Shown here in pieces: positions 5,944 through 14,286 of a DNA stretch of 18,517 nucleotides; the stretch's first letter is position 1, and every line of letters begins with the position of its first letter. A program made the position numbers and the translations under genes. A model generated the notes under the pieces. That model searched no databases. It worked only from the letters and a program-made list of their open reading frames with translations, and had not been told where the DNA came from. The stretch covers positions 1 to 18,517 of the forward strand of contig CAZGVV010000044.1 of the NCBI GenBank assembly GCA_964529155.1, given 5' to 3'. Source of the DNA: CAZGVV01 sp964529155. Lineage in GTDB: Bacteria; Pseudomonadota; Alphaproteobacteria; Rickettsiales; SXRF01.

Positions 5944-7229
5944 GCGCCGACTTATTCGATAAGCTCGGCCCGCCTGCTCCTTTGGCGGATCAGCTTCGGC
6001 CACAAACCCTCGATGACATTATCGGCCAAGAGGACGCGCTTGGACCGGAAGGAATCATTGGCCGCATGCGGGAAAGCGGGCATTTTGCCTCGTTATTGCT
6101 GTGGGGGCCACCGGGATGCGGGAAAACCACCCTCGCCCGCTTGATCGCCCGGGAGTCGGGCTGTGCACTGGAGACGGTATCAGCGGTGGCGGCTGGGGTG
6201 GCGGAATTAAAAACCATTTTCGCCCGCGCCAAAGCCATCCGTGCACAGGGGCATTGCACGCTGCTGTTTGTCGATGAAATCCACCGCTTCAACCGGGCGC
6301 AGCAAGACGTGCTGTTACCGCATGTAGAAGACGGCACCGTGCTGCTCATTGGCGCAACAACGGAGAATCCGTCGTTTGAACTCAACGCCGCGCTACTTTC
6401 ACGCATGCATGTGGTGGTGCTGAAACGGTTGGATGACGCGGCACTGGAAGCGCTGCTAAAACGCGCAGAGCACCATGTCGCCCAGCCCCTGCCACTGACC
6501 GACGACGCGCGGGAACGGCTGATCGCCATGGCCGACGGCGACGGGCGGGCGCTGCTGAATTTCTGCGGGCTGTTGTTTGATCATAAGGGAGCATCGCTGG
6601 ATGCACAGGCACTGGGGAAATTCCTGCAGAAACGTGCACCGCTGTATGACAAAAAACAGGAAGCACATTATAACCTCATCAGCGCACTGCATAAAAGCCT
6701 GCGTGGGTCTGATGCCGACGCCGCGCTGTATTGGCTGTGCCGCATGCTGGAGGGCGGCGAAGACCCGCTTTATATCATCCGCCGCATGATACGCTTCGCG
6801 GTCGAGGATATTGGACTGGCTGACCCTGAAGCGCTGCAGCACGCGCTGGCCGCAAAAGATACCTATGATTTTTTGGGCTCACCGGAAGGGGAACTGGCCA
6901 TCGCACAGGCGGTGCTGTATTTGGCTACCGCGCCTAAATCCAATGCTGCTTATGTTGCCTACGGGCAAGCCAAGCGCGATGCCGCCAGCACCGGCTCGCT
7001 CATGCCACCGATGCATATATTAAATGCACCCACCAAGCTGATGAAACAATTGGGCTACAGTAAAGGGTATGAATACGACCACGGCACGGAAGAAGCATTT
7101 TCCGGCCAGAACTATTTCCCCGACGGCCTGGAGCGCCGCTATTATTACACACCGGTGGAGCGCGGGTTTGAGCGCGAAGTTAAGAAACGCATGGATTACT
7201 GGGCAAAACTGCGCTCAGAGAAGAAATAA
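5940..7229 (+). CDS. rarA: Replication-associated recombination protein A (RarA/MgsA)
   Basis: AAA+ ATPase of the clamp-loader clade that acts at stalled forks (WRNIP1/Mgs1 family), 429 aa. Motifs in order are LADQLRPQTLDDIIGQ (15-30) and Walker A GPPGCGKTT (56-64). Walker B is LLFVDEIHRFN (108-118), sensor 1 is GATTENPSFE (138-147) and the probable arginine finger is LLSR (R155). The C-terminal oligomerisation part contains HYNLISALHKSLRGSDADAA, EGGEDPLYIIRRMIRFAVED, IGLADP and YGQAKRDAASTGSL, all typical. The sensor-2 segment reads GDGRALLNFC where many members have GDARxxLN. The ATG at 5940 overlaps the stop of the membrane protein gene (ATGA), implying translational coupling, an unusual partner for rarA. 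It ends convergently with the receiver gene. Confidence 0.96.
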   Translation: MSADLFDKLGPPAPLADQLRPQTLDDIIGQEDALGPEGIIGRMRESGHFASLLLWGPPGCGKTTLARLIARESGCALETVSAVAAGVAELKTIFARAKAIRAQGHCTLLFVDEIHRFNRAQQDVLLPHVEDGTVLLIGATTENPSFELNAALLSRMHVVVLKRLDDAALEALLKRAEHHVAQPLPLTDDARERLIAMADGDGRALLNFCGLLFDHKGASLDAQALGKFLQKRAPLYDKKQEAHYNLISALHKSLRGSDADAALYWLCRMLEGGEDPLYIIRRMIRFAVEDIGLADPEALQHALAAKDTYDFLGSPEGELAIAQAVLYLATAPKSNAAYVAYGQAKRDAASTGSLMPPMHILNAPTKLMKQLGYSKGYEYDHGTEEAFSGQNYFPDGLERRYYYTPVERGFEREVKKRMDYWAKLRSEKK

Positions 7230-7259
7230 ATTGCTCGCAGGCACGTTAGTACATTTATA

Positions 7260-7278
7260 CACTTTTCTTACAAAAGTG
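7260..7278. terminator. Hairpin between convergent rarA and receiver gene
   Basis: CACTTTT and AAAAGTG form a perfect 7-bp stem around CTTAC in the 67-bp space between two convergent stops. It is flanked by A/T-rich runs rather than a clear T tract in the plus direction, so it is a possible bidirectional terminator. Confidence 0.45.
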
Positions 7279-7296
7279 AAAAATATCGTTAAATTA

Positions 7297-8358
7297 TTAA
7301 CTATATTTTTGCGCCAGCACATGCAATTCATTCACCAGTTCCCGGGCAATTGGATTGTCTTCTCCGGTCAGGCGGTGGGTAAAAATAGCCTGAAGGGTTT
7401 CCACGTGTTTGGCGATCACAATAAAATGGTTTTGATTGTTAATATTAAAGTATTTTTGGCAGAAATCATGCAGCGCAATCGCTACCCGGGCGGCCAGCGT
7501 ATAGCCAGACGGCAACGCCCGGCTGCGTAAATTAATCGTTGCTTTACAAATAGTTTCTATACACACACGCAAATTACTCGGATTACTTTCCAACAGCTTG
7601 ATAGAGCGGCGTATGGCATCCAAATCCGTGAGCATCCACTGCAGGAAATCACCCTCCATGCGTGTGGCTTCCGATTGCGGCAGCAAATTTTCCATGCCTG
7701 CCATGCGCATCATGGCCGATTCCATTTTTTGCTTAAGACCAAAATCTGCACGCACAATCCGCGGCCTTGAGTCTAAAAACACCTCACCGAGCATTTCTTT
7801 ATAAATAGGAACAGGCTGCATCTCCGGCCCGCCCACCCCTCTTCGCTCCACGCCTCCGGGCGGCTGGGCAATTTTGCTGCGCCTGCGGTCAGGCCCGGCA
7901 TAGGTATGTGTTACGATAAAATCCCGCGGCTGATCGAGCATGGCGGTTAAGCGCTCAAGCAATACGCGTATGTTAAACGGCTTTACAATAAATTCATTAA
8001 TACCGGCATCACGGGCGTTTTCCAGACATTCTGGCGTATCAACCGTAGTGGTGAACAAAATCGGCAAGGTGCGGGCAGGCGATCCAGACGAACGCAAATA
8101 ACGCACGATCTGAATGCCATTTTCCGGGCGGCTTTCATAGGCCAGAATCAAAATATCCACCGGCTTTTGCTGTAAATGCGCCACCGCCGCTTCCGAATTG
8201 CGGAATAAATAGGTATGGGTAATACCAATGGTGGAGAGCGCCTTGCGGGTGAGCTGGGCAGCGTTAATATCATAATCCAGAATAGCAATTTCCAAATGAC
8301 TAAGGCGGGTGAGCGCTAGCGTCTGTGCCGCCTTGCTGTTATCGACCATGCTGGGCAT
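7297..8358 (-). CDS. Degenerate response-regulator receiver protein with helical C-terminal domain
   Basis: A 353-aa cytoplasmic protein. Residues about 21-140 fold as a CheY-like receiver: LEIAILDYD (acidic pocket D28, D30), VDILILAYESRPENG (67-81), LFTTTVDTPE and NEFIVKPF (K126). The phosphoacceptor Asp expected at the end of beta-3 is missing; by alignment of DILILAYE with the usual DLIITDxx it is Ala73. Thr103/104 and Lys126 remain. Next comes YAGPDRRR (143-150), a linker frequent in alphaproteobacterial receiver proteins. A Pro/Gly-rich segment follows, then a helical domain of about 160 aa with no DNA-binding, GGDEF or kinase motif that I can recognise. The start at 8358 overlaps the hda stop as TAATG, so translation is coupled. 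It is the last gene of the DUF2066-permease-hda operon. The molecular role is unknown; phosphorylation-independent signalling or a scaffold is inferred. Confidence 0.82.
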   Translation of the reverse strand: MPSMVDNSKAAQTLALTRLSHLEIAILDYDINAAQLTRKALSTIGITHTYLFRNSEAAVAHLQQKPVDILILAYESRPENGIQIVRYLRSSGSPARTLPILFTTTVDTPECLENARDAGINEFIVKPFNIRVLLERLTAMLDQPRDFIVTHTYAGPDRRRSKIAQPPGGVERRGVGGPEMQPVPIYKEMLGEVFLDSRPRIVRADFGLKQKMESAMMRMAGMENLLPQSEATRMEGDFLQWMLTDLDAIRRSIKLLESNPSNLRVCIETICKATINLRSRALPSGYTLAARVAIALHDFCQKYFNINNQNHFIVIAKHVETLQAIFTHRLTGEDNPIARELVNELHVLAQKYS

Positions 8359-9014
8359 TACATCGTCTCCAGCACATGACGGGCCAGCGGCAGGGTGATT
8401 GCCCGGCCTTCCGCCAATGCGGCCTGATCCAATGCATCCACCATACGCGCACAGGCAACGAAAGAACGCTCCATGCGGGCCGCCAAGAAATCCAGTATTG
8501 CCGGCGCAACCGTTAATTGGCGATCCGCAAACTGCTTCCCCAGCACAGCGGCTAATAATGCGTCATCCGGCACAGTAAGTGTGGCATGAGGAAGGGCATT
8601 TAAGCGTGAGCGCAGATCCGGCGTAGTGAGTAATTCCATTTGCGCAGGCGCGACCAGTAGCAGAGAACGCTGCTGTTCTTTGGCGAAATTCAGTAAATGA
8701 AACAACCCTTCTTCATTTTCTACAGCGTCAATAGCATCGATGCAGGCAGCGCGGGCATTGCCCATGAGTATATCCGAAGGCACCTGTCCTAAACGCTGCG
8801 GCGGTAATTGAATTGCCTTGGCGTGAGCGCACCATACCGCAGCTAAATGGGTTTTTCCGCTACCTTCCGGCCCGGTAAGCAGCAATGCATAGCTGTCCCA
8901 ATGCGGCCACGCCATTACCCAATCATAAGCAGTACGGTTGGCGTTGGAGACAAAAAAATCCTCCTGCGCATAGTGCGGCAGCGCTTCAAAGGAGAGGGTA
9001 AGCTGCCGCGCCAT
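8358..9014 (-). CDS. hda: Hda-type DnaA regulator (AAA+ domain only)
   Basis: DnaA-related ATPase without the DNA-binding domain, 218 aa, of the Hda/HdaA kind that with the beta clamp promotes DnaA-ATP hydrolysis after initiation (RIDA). The N-terminal QLTLSF (residues 4-9) fits the clamp-binding motif of Hda. Walker A is GPEGSGKTH (48-56), the Walker B region reads AACIDAID, LRSRLNALP holds a probable arginine finger, and ERSF near the C-terminus is the sensor-2 position. The ATG at 9014 is preferred over GTG 9020 because AGGAG is 8 nt upstream of it. It starts 2 nt after the permease stop and its own stop overlaps the receiver start. Regulation by coupled translation within the operon is likely. 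Confidence 0.92.
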   Translation of the reverse strand: MARQLTLSFEALPHYAQEDFFVSNANRTAYDWVMAWPHWDSYALLLTGPEGSGKTHLAAVWCAHAKAIQLPPQRLGQVPSDILMGNARAACIDAIDAVENEEGLFHLLNFAKEQQRSLLLVAPAQMELLTTPDLRSRLNALPHATLTVPDDALLAAVLGKQFADRQLTVAPAILDFLAARMERSFVACARMVDALDQAALAEGRAITLPLARHVLETM

Positions 9015-9016
9015 AC

Positions 9017-10090
9017 TCACGACTCCTGGTATAGCGGGCTAGCCAGGTAGCGATCTATGGCAAAGCGAATTAATACGCCGATAACCGCAGTCGCCGGAAC
9101 CGCCAGCAATACTCCGGCAAACCCGAACAATGCCCCCCCGGCAAGCATGCCAAAGATAATCCATAACGGATGCAAGCCTACGCGCTCCCCTACTAAGCGG
9201 GGCGTCAGGAAATAGCTCTCCATGAATTGCCCGACTGCGTAGACACCAAGGATCATGAAAAAATGCGACGTCATGCCAAACTGGATCAGTCCAATGGTAA
9301 AAGCCAGCAGCGCCATGGAAAGCGCGCCGATAAATGGCAGAATCATCAATACGCCCGTAGCAATACCGATCACCAGTCCGAATTTAAGGCCTACGATGGA
9401 GAGCATGAGCCCATAATACACCGCCAGGATAAAGCAGACATTAAGTTGTCCACGAATAAATCCGGCAAGCGTGCGATCAATTTGACGCGCTTGCTCACGG
9501 ATGGCATCAGCGGAGGCAAGCGGCAAGAGATGATCCAGCCGCGCCATAACCACGCGCCAATCCCGCAAGAAATAAAATGCCACCAGCGGCGTAATGAGCA
9601 GCAACGCCAGCAGATTCAACATCGCAATGCCAGAAACCAGCACGCCCGCCAACATGGTCCCGGCAACTTTAAGCATGCTCTGCGCCGTATCGCCTGCCGC
9701 GCTTTTCAGGGCCTCGGCCTGGTCTGGAGCTAAATAACCAAGCCAATGTTGCACTTGCTCACCATACTGCGTTTCCATCTCGGCGATATAACCGGGAAAT
9801 GCATTAAGCAATTCCATGGCCTGATGAGCAATCGCAGGCACGATAAACAGCAAGCCTACGCACATCACGGCAAAAAACAGCGCGATAATGATCGCCGCAG
9901 CCACCCCGCGCGGCCAGCCTTCGCGCTCTAAGCGCTCTGCCGCCGGATCCAGAAAATAGGCAGCGAGAATACCTATTACAAACGGCGGAAGCACCGCACG
10001 GATTTCATAAATAAAGCAGAAAAATACAACTACCAGCGCCAACCACGCCATATTGCGGCCTGTCGGATTGCGGAAAGAAAAATCGGTCAT
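9017..10090 (-). CDS. AI-2E / PerM family permease
   Basis: A 357-aa polytopic inner-membrane protein of the AI-2E transporter family (PerM, TqsA), with about eight hydrophobic segments. Typical features are an early pair of helices with PPFVIGILAAYFLDP, a large soluble loop with amphipathic helices (about 95-145), LLALLLITPLVAFYFLRDW, and RQIDRTLAGFIRGQ followed by the C-terminal membrane core. VGERVGLHPLWIIFGMLAGG and VPATAVIGVLIRF close the protein. The ATG at 10090 overlaps the DUF2066 stop (ATGA), which decides the start over TTG 10105. The transported substrate is not evident. A permease of this family beside hda and purM is a recurring arrangement in Proteobacteria, as far as I recall. 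Confidence 0.92.
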   Translation of the reverse strand: MTDFSFRNPTGRNMAWLALVVVFFCFIYEIRAVLPPFVIGILAAYFLDPAAERLEREGWPRGVAAAIIIALFFAVMCVGLLFIVPAIAHQAMELLNAFPGYIAEMETQYGEQVQHWLGYLAPDQAEALKSAAGDTAQSMLKVAGTMLAGVLVSGIAMLNLLALLLITPLVAFYFLRDWRVVMARLDHLLPLASADAIREQARQIDRTLAGFIRGQLNVCFILAVYYGLMLSIVGLKFGLVIGIATGVLMILPFIGALSMALLAFTIGLIQFGMTSHFFMILGVYAVGQFMESYFLTPRLVGERVGLHPLWIIFGMLAGGALFGFAGVLLAVPATAVIGVLIRFAIDRYLASPLYQES

Positions 10091-11169
10091 TGTGAAATTA
10101 CCCAATAGTGATTGGCTTTTTGCACGGAAAATTTAGAGGCATTCAGCGAGCTCTCCAAGGCTTCGGGCGTGCCTTTATAGGAAATAAAGGCATCCACCTG
10201 ATCATTGGTAATAGCGCGTAATTCCACTTTATTTACCACCGGCATCGCTTGTAATTTCTGCTTCACTTTGGTCCAGCTCGACAAGGTGCCGATGGGAATG
10301 ATGATCAGCTGGCGTCCGCCATTGCTTCCTTCTGCGGCGCGCCGCTCCAGCAATCCTTCATGCTGACGCGTCAATTGCAATGTTAATTCCCGGGCGGCAC
10401 GCTCAAGCAGTGCATCCCTATTTTCCTGCAGATCCGCGCGGTATTCCATGGTTTGCGTATCGCTATGATTTGCCCCGATGCTTCGCTGCGTCACCGTAAT
10501 CATCGGCTGTGGTTCTGCGATATAGGTCACTTTAAGCACCGATAATTCCGCAGCCCCATAGCGCCCAAGCAGCGGCCCGAATGCTTCATAGGCATTGGTT
10601 TCCGCAGCGCTGGCATTAAGGCGGGCGCTGTCTTCAGCATCCCCATAAGGAGTGACGATCATCCCATTACCAGCCTGCAACGACAGGCGTTGCCAGGTAC
10701 TAAGCCAGGGATTATCCTTTTCCCACAACAAGGCGCCAGCTCCTTCGCTATAAACCGGAATGACCAGAATAGACGAGGAGCGCTTGGCTACCGCAGGCAC
10801 ACCATTTACTGGCGCCCGCTGGCTGATCAAGGTGTTCACTGACAATGCGTCATAGCTTACCCGCAGGGTTGCCCGGTAATGACTGCCGTTAAATTTTTCT
10901 TCCAATACCTGCACGCCACGCACCAAAGCGACGATTTGCTTGACGGTTGCTTCCAGTAAAATGTCCTTTTTCTGATCAGGGGCCAGACGGTCCAGAAGAT
11001 TAGCAAACCCTTGTATTTGCGCTTCTTCCATGGCTTTAGTACGGGCAGTCTCGGCATCTGCTCCCGCCAGATCGACCGCCACGTCACTGGTCAGCAATGC
11101 GCTTTGCGCCAGCGCAAGGCCTGGCGACATAAGGACGAAAAGCAGAAAATACAGTGACAAACGGAACAT
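10087..11169 (-). CDS. DUF2066 family secreted protein
   Basis: A 360-aa protein with an N-terminal signal peptide (MFRLSLYFLLFVLMSPGLALA, cleavage probably before QS), hence periplasmic. The mature N-terminus (SDVAVDLAGADAETARTKAMEEAQ, then GFANLLDRLAP) and SILVIPVY match what I remember of DUF2066, a family of unknown function often next to perM and purM. No catalytic motif is visible. The ATG at 11169 gives a compact signal peptide; the alternative GTG 11190 adds seven residues before it. It is the first gene of the four-gene minus operon and diverges from purM across 69 bp that carry candidate promoters for both directions. Confidence 0.78.
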   Translation of the reverse strand: MFRLSLYFLLFVLMSPGLALAQSALLTSDVAVDLAGADAETARTKAMEEAQIQGFANLLDRLAPDQKKDILLEATVKQIVALVRGVQVLEEKFNGSHYRATLRVSYDALSVNTLISQRAPVNGVPAVAKRSSSILVIPVYSEGAGALLWEKDNPWLSTWQRLSLQAGNGMIVTPYGDAEDSARLNASAAETNAYEAFGPLLGRYGAAELSVLKVTYIAEPQPMITVTQRSIGANHSDTQTMEYRADLQENRDALLERAARELTLQLTRQHEGLLERRAAEGSNGGRQLIIIPIGTLSSWTKVKQKLQAMPVVNKVELRAITNDQVDAFISYKGTPEALESSLNASKFSVQKANHYWVISQ

Positions 11170-11173
11170 GGCG

Positions 11174-11202
11174 TTGCTTTTCCAGCGCACTCGCTTTAAA
11201 TT
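11174..11202 (+). promoter_or_regulatory. Candidate purM promoter
   Basis: TTGCTT (11174-11179), a 17-nt spacer and TAAATT (11197-11202), matching sigma-70-like consensus at 3/6 and 4/6. It leaves about a 30-nt leader containing AGAGG 9 nt before the purM ATG. Supported by pattern and position only. Confidence 0.35.
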
Positions 11203-11208
11203 CCCTGA

Positions 11209-11237
11209 TTCATATCGTTTTCTAAAGAGGTTAGCAA
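11209..11237 (-). promoter_or_regulatory. Candidate promoter of the DUF2066-permease-hda-receiver operon
   Basis: The minus strand reads TTGCTA (11237-11232), a 17-nt spacer, then TATGAA (11214-11209), 4/6 matches each. A start near 11202 would leave about 33 nt before the DUF2066 ATG. It interleaves with the purM leader, so the two divergent units may interfere with each other. Confidence 0.38.
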
Positions 11238-11238
11238 C

Positions 11239-12276
11239 ATGAATGAAGGCTCAACATACCGTGCAGCAGGCGTGGATATTGATGCAGGTAACGCCCTGGT
11301 TTCACGCATAAAACCCTTAGCAAAAGCAACTGGACGCGCCGGTGTGATGGGAGGCATTGGCGGTTTCGGTGCGTTATTTGATTTGAAAGCCGCCGGATTC
11401 TCTGATCCCGTGCTGGTTTCCACCACGGACGGCGTAGGCACGAAACTCAAAATCGCTCAAGCTACCGGCCAACACGCCACCATTGGCATTGACCTGGTTG
11501 CCATGTGCGTGAATGATTTATTGGCGCAAGGCGCTGAGCCACTTTTTTTCCTCGATTATTTCGCCACCGGCTCGCTGAGTGTTGACGTGGCATCTGCAGT
11601 CATCACAGGCATTGCTGAAGGCTGCACGCAAGCCGGTTGTGCGCTGGTCGGCGGGGAAACAGCGGAGATGCCCGGCATGTATGCCCCCGGCGATTACGAC
11701 TTGGCCGGCTTTGCCGTAGGCGCCGCCGAACGCGACCAGCTTCTGCCGCACGCCGTAGCCGAAGGCGATGTATTGCTCGGACTGGCATCTACGGGTGTAC
11801 ATTCCAATGGTTATTCGCTGGTGCGTCATATTGTTGAAAAAAGCGGCCTGGCCTGGACCGCCGAAGCGCCCTTTGCCCATGGCACACAACTGGCACAGGC
11901 ACTGCTTACCCCTACGCGTATTTACGTAAAAAGCGTACTGGCCGCCATTCGCACCGGCGGAGTAAATGCCTGTGCGCACATTACCGGTGGTGGATTGATC
12001 GAAAACATCCCACGCGTATTGCCCGACCACTTAGCGGCCTATATTCAGCAAGACGGCTGGGACCGCCCCCCGGTATTTACCTGGCTGCAGGAAACCGGCC
12101 ATGTGCAGGAAACCGAGATGCTGCGCGTGTTTAATTGTGGCATCGGCATGGTACTGGCGGTCAAAGCCGATCAGGCGGGCGCTATTGCCGCCTTACTGGA
12201 ATCGCAGGGCGAGCGCGTATTTCATCTGGGCGAAATTCGTTCGCGCAAAGGCGAGGCCGTGGTGGTGCATGCGTAA
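11239..12276 (+). CDS. purM: Phosphoribosylformylglycinamidine cyclo-ligase (AIR synthetase)
   Basis: Fifth step of de novo purine synthesis: ATP-dependent closure of FGAM to aminoimidazole ribonucleotide. It has 345 aa, normal length. Signatures are YRAAGVDIDAGN (7-18), the glycine-rich GGIGGFGALFDL, VSTTDGVGTKLKIA (60-73), GIDLVAMCVNDLLAQGAEPL, GGETAEMPGMY (138-148), GVHSNGYSLVR (186-196) and ITGGGLIENIPRVLP. All conserved ATP- and substrate-loop residues appear intact. The start is supported by AGAGG 9 nt upstream. purN follows after 12 nt, and ffh 6 nt after that, so the three genes are probably one transcript. Confidence 0.98.
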   Translation: MNEGSTYRAAGVDIDAGNALVSRIKPLAKATGRAGVMGGIGGFGALFDLKAAGFSDPVLVSTTDGVGTKLKIAQATGQHATIGIDLVAMCVNDLLAQGAEPLFFLDYFATGSLSVDVASAVITGIAEGCTQAGCALVGGETAEMPGMYAPGDYDLAGFAVGAAERDQLLPHAVAEGDVLLGLASTGVHSNGYSLVRHIVEKSGLAWTAEAPFAHGTQLAQALLTPTRIYVKSVLAAIRTGGVNACAHITGGGLIENIPRVLPDHLAAYIQQDGWDRPPVFTWLQETGHVQETEMLRVFNCGIGMVLAVKADQAGAIAALLESQGERVFHLGEIRSRKGEAVVVHA

Positions 12277-12288
12277 AAGGGTGTGTGC

Positions 12289-12864
12289 ATGAAAAAACCC
12301 GTCGCAGTGCTGATTTCTGGCAATGGCACTAATCTGCAAGCGTTGATTGATGCAACCATTCACCCAGCATATCCTGCCCATATCGTCTGCGTTATTTCCA
12401 ATAAAGCCGATGCCTATGGGCTTCAACGCGCCCGTGCCGCAGGCATTCCGGCGCATGTTCTGTCACACAAAGCTTATGCCGATCGGGAAAGCTATGACCG
12501 TGCGTTACATGCGGTGCTTACCGATTCAGGCGCAAAACTGGTGTGCCTGGCCGGATTCATGCGCTTGCTGTCGCCGTGGTTTGTTGGCATATGGGCAGGA
12601 AAGCTGCTTAATATTCATCCCTCCCTGCTTCCGGCGTTTAAAGGCGGTCATGCCATTGCTGACGCCCTGGCTGCCCGCGTGCAGGAAACAGGCGTTACTG
12701 TGCATATCGTGACCGAAGAAATGGATGCCGGCCCAATCCTGGCGCAAATGCCGGTGCCAGTGCTGCCGGACGATACGCAAGATACGCTGGCGGAGCGCAT
12801 TCATAGTGCTGAACATGCATTATATCCAGCGGCCTTGAAACAGTTCTGCGAAAAGTCTATGTAG
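12289..12864 (+). CDS. purN: Phosphoribosylglycinamide formyltransferase
   Basis: Transfers formyl from 10-formyl-THF to GAR, the third purine step. The protein has 191 aa. SGNGTNLQALIDA (10-22) is the phosphate loop, VISNKADAYGLQRA follows, and LAGFMRLL leads to the catalytic triad: N108 and H110 in NIHPSLLPAFKGGH, and D146 in EEMDAGPI. ATG 12289 is preferred to GTG 12283 because AAAGG stands 8 nt upstream and the family starts close to the first beta strand. It lies 12 nt after purM. Confidence 0.97.
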   Translation: MKKPVAVLISGNGTNLQALIDATIHPAYPAHIVCVISNKADAYGLQRARAAGIPAHVLSHKAYADRESYDRALHAVLTDSGAKLVCLAGFMRLLSPWFVGIWAGKLLNIHPSLLPAFKGGHAIADALAARVQETGVTVHIVTEEMDAGPILAQMPVPVLPDDTQDTLAERIHSAEHALYPAALKQFCEKSM

Positions 12865-12870
12865 AGAGCC

Positions 12871-14232
12871 ATGTTTACCTCTCTTTCACAAAAACTCACC
12901 GGAATTGTCGGCCGCTGGCGCGGACGCGGCTTGATTACGGAGGCCGATGTAGACGCCATTGCCCGTGAAGTGCGCCTGGCATTGCTGGAAGCAGACGTCG
13001 CGCTGCCGGTGGTAAAGGAATTTATTGCCTCGCTCAAAGAGAAAGCGGTCGGCGCTGAAGTTATTAAAAGCGTGAACCCTGCGCAAATGATTATCAAGCT
13101 GGTGCATGACCATCTGGTGGAGTTGCTCGGCTCAGAGACAGCAAACCTGGATCTGGCCATAGCCGCGCCGGCGGTTATTCTCATGTGCGGCTTGCAGGGG
13201 TCAGGCAAAACAACCACTACGGCAAAATTAGCGCTGCGCCTTAAAAACAAGCAAAACAAGAAGGTGCTGGTAGCAAGCCTTGATATTTACCGCCCGGCGG
13301 CGCAGGAACAGCTCGCCATTGCCGCCAACAGCGCAGGCGTGGATTCCTTGCCTGTTGTCGCAGGCGAGCAGCCGCTGGTTATTACCGCGCGCGCATTGAA
13401 AGAAGCACGGCTCGGCGGGTATGATGTATTGTTGCTGGACACCGCAGGACGTCTGCACATTGACGACACCCTGATGGATGAGCTGGCGGCGGTGAAAGCG
13501 GCGGCAAACCCTGTTGAAACCTTATTAGTTGCCGATAGCCTGACCGGGCAAGACGCCGTCAACATCGCCCGGAATTTTCAGGATAAGATCGGTATTACCG
13601 GTATTGTTCTTACCCGTATTGACGGCGACGGCCGTGGCGGAGCCGCGCTTTCCATGCGCCGGATTACCGGCTGCGCGATTAAATTCGTCGGCGTCGGCGA
13701 AAAGCTGAGCGCGCTGGAAGAATTTCACCCCGAGCGCATTGCCGGGCGTATTTTGGATATGGGTGACGTGGTATCGCTGGTCGAGCGCGCCGCTGAAGCC
13801 GTAAGCCAGGACGAAGCCGCCGCCATGGCCGCGCGCCTGCAATCCGGCGTGTTCGATATGAACGATCTGCTGGATTCCCTGCGTAAAATGAAGAAAATGG
13901 GCGGGATTTCTTCCATGCTTGGCATGCTGCCCGGCATGGGTCAGCTGAAAGATGCCATGAAAAACGCGCCGGTGGATGACGGCATGATGGCCCGCCAGGA
14001 AGCCATCATCCTTTCCATGACCAAGCAGGAGCGCCAATACCCCAAGCTTATCAACGGCTCGCGCCGCGCCCGCATCGCCAAAGGTGCTGGCGTGCAGGTG
14101 CAAGACATTAACCGCCTGCTTAAATCGCATCAGCAAATGGCGGATATGATGAAAAAAATGAAGAAAATGGGCGGTATGAAGGGAATGATGAAAGCCATGG
14201 GCGGTATGAAGGGGATGCATTTTCCGCAGTAA
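12871..14232 (+). CDS. ffh: Signal recognition particle protein Ffh (SRP54)
   Basis: SRP GTPase that binds 4.5S RNA and targets nascent inner-membrane proteins to FtsY. It has 453 aa. The N domain (1-95) contains ALLEADVALPVVKEF. The G domain holds G1 GLQGSGKTTT (107-116), DIYRPAAQEQL, G3 DTAGR (190-194), G4 TRID (248-251) and DGDGRGGAALSMR. The G4 motif has Arg for the usual Lys, a form I associate with alphaproteobacterial Ffh. The M domain (about 320-453) has GMLPGMGQLK, the RNA-binding SRRARIAKGAGV (397-408) and a strongly Met-rich tail (MMKKMKKMGGMKGMMKAMGG). It sits 6 nt behind purN with GAGAG just before the ATG. rpsP, rimM or trmD, often found after ffh, are absent; transcription ends against nadC. 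Confidence 0.98.
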   Translation: MFTSLSQKLTGIVGRWRGRGLITEADVDAIAREVRLALLEADVALPVVKEFIASLKEKAVGAEVIKSVNPAQMIIKLVHDHLVELLGSETANLDLAIAAPAVILMCGLQGSGKTTTTAKLALRLKNKQNKKVLVASLDIYRPAAQEQLAIAANSAGVDSLPVVAGEQPLVITARALKEARLGGYDVLLLDTAGRLHIDDTLMDELAAVKAAANPVETLLVADSLTGQDAVNIARNFQDKIGITGIVLTRIDGDGRGGAALSMRRITGCAIKFVGVGEKLSALEEFHPERIAGRILDMGDVVSLVERAAEAVSQDEAAAMAARLQSGVFDMNDLLDSLRKMKKMGGISSMLGMLPGMGQLKDAMKNAPVDDGMMARQEAIILSMTKQERQYPKLINGSRRARIAKGAGVQVQDINRLLKSHQQMADMMKKMKKMGGMKGMMKAMGGMKGMHFPQ

Positions 14233-14255
14233 TTTTCAACACCCGCTTTCTATAG

Positions 14256-14274
14256 TTATTCCCTGTGGGAATAA
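14256..14274. terminator. Perfect hairpin between convergent ffh and nadC
   Basis: TTATTCCC and GGGAATAA form an 8-bp perfect stem around the loop TGT in the 54-bp gap between the two stops. There is no clear T tract on either side, so it is likely a shared terminator or 3'-end stabiliser. Confidence 0.6.
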
Positions 14275-14286
14275 GCATGAAAGAGG

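Noticed and set aside
5990..6529. Minus-strand ORF of 179 aa opposite rarA
   Set aside because: Ser/Arg-rich shadow of the RarA AAA+ domain without recognisable motifs.
13525..14220. Minus-strand ORF of 231 aa opposite ffh
   Set aside because: His-rich antisense shadow of the Met/Lys-rich Ffh M domain (CAT is the complement of ATG); no RBS or family features.
12871..14232. Ffh G4 motif TRID as a loss-of-function change
   Set aside because: Arg in place of Lys with DGDGRGG is, as far as I recall, the usual form in alphaproteobacterial Ffh and all other GTPase motifs are intact.
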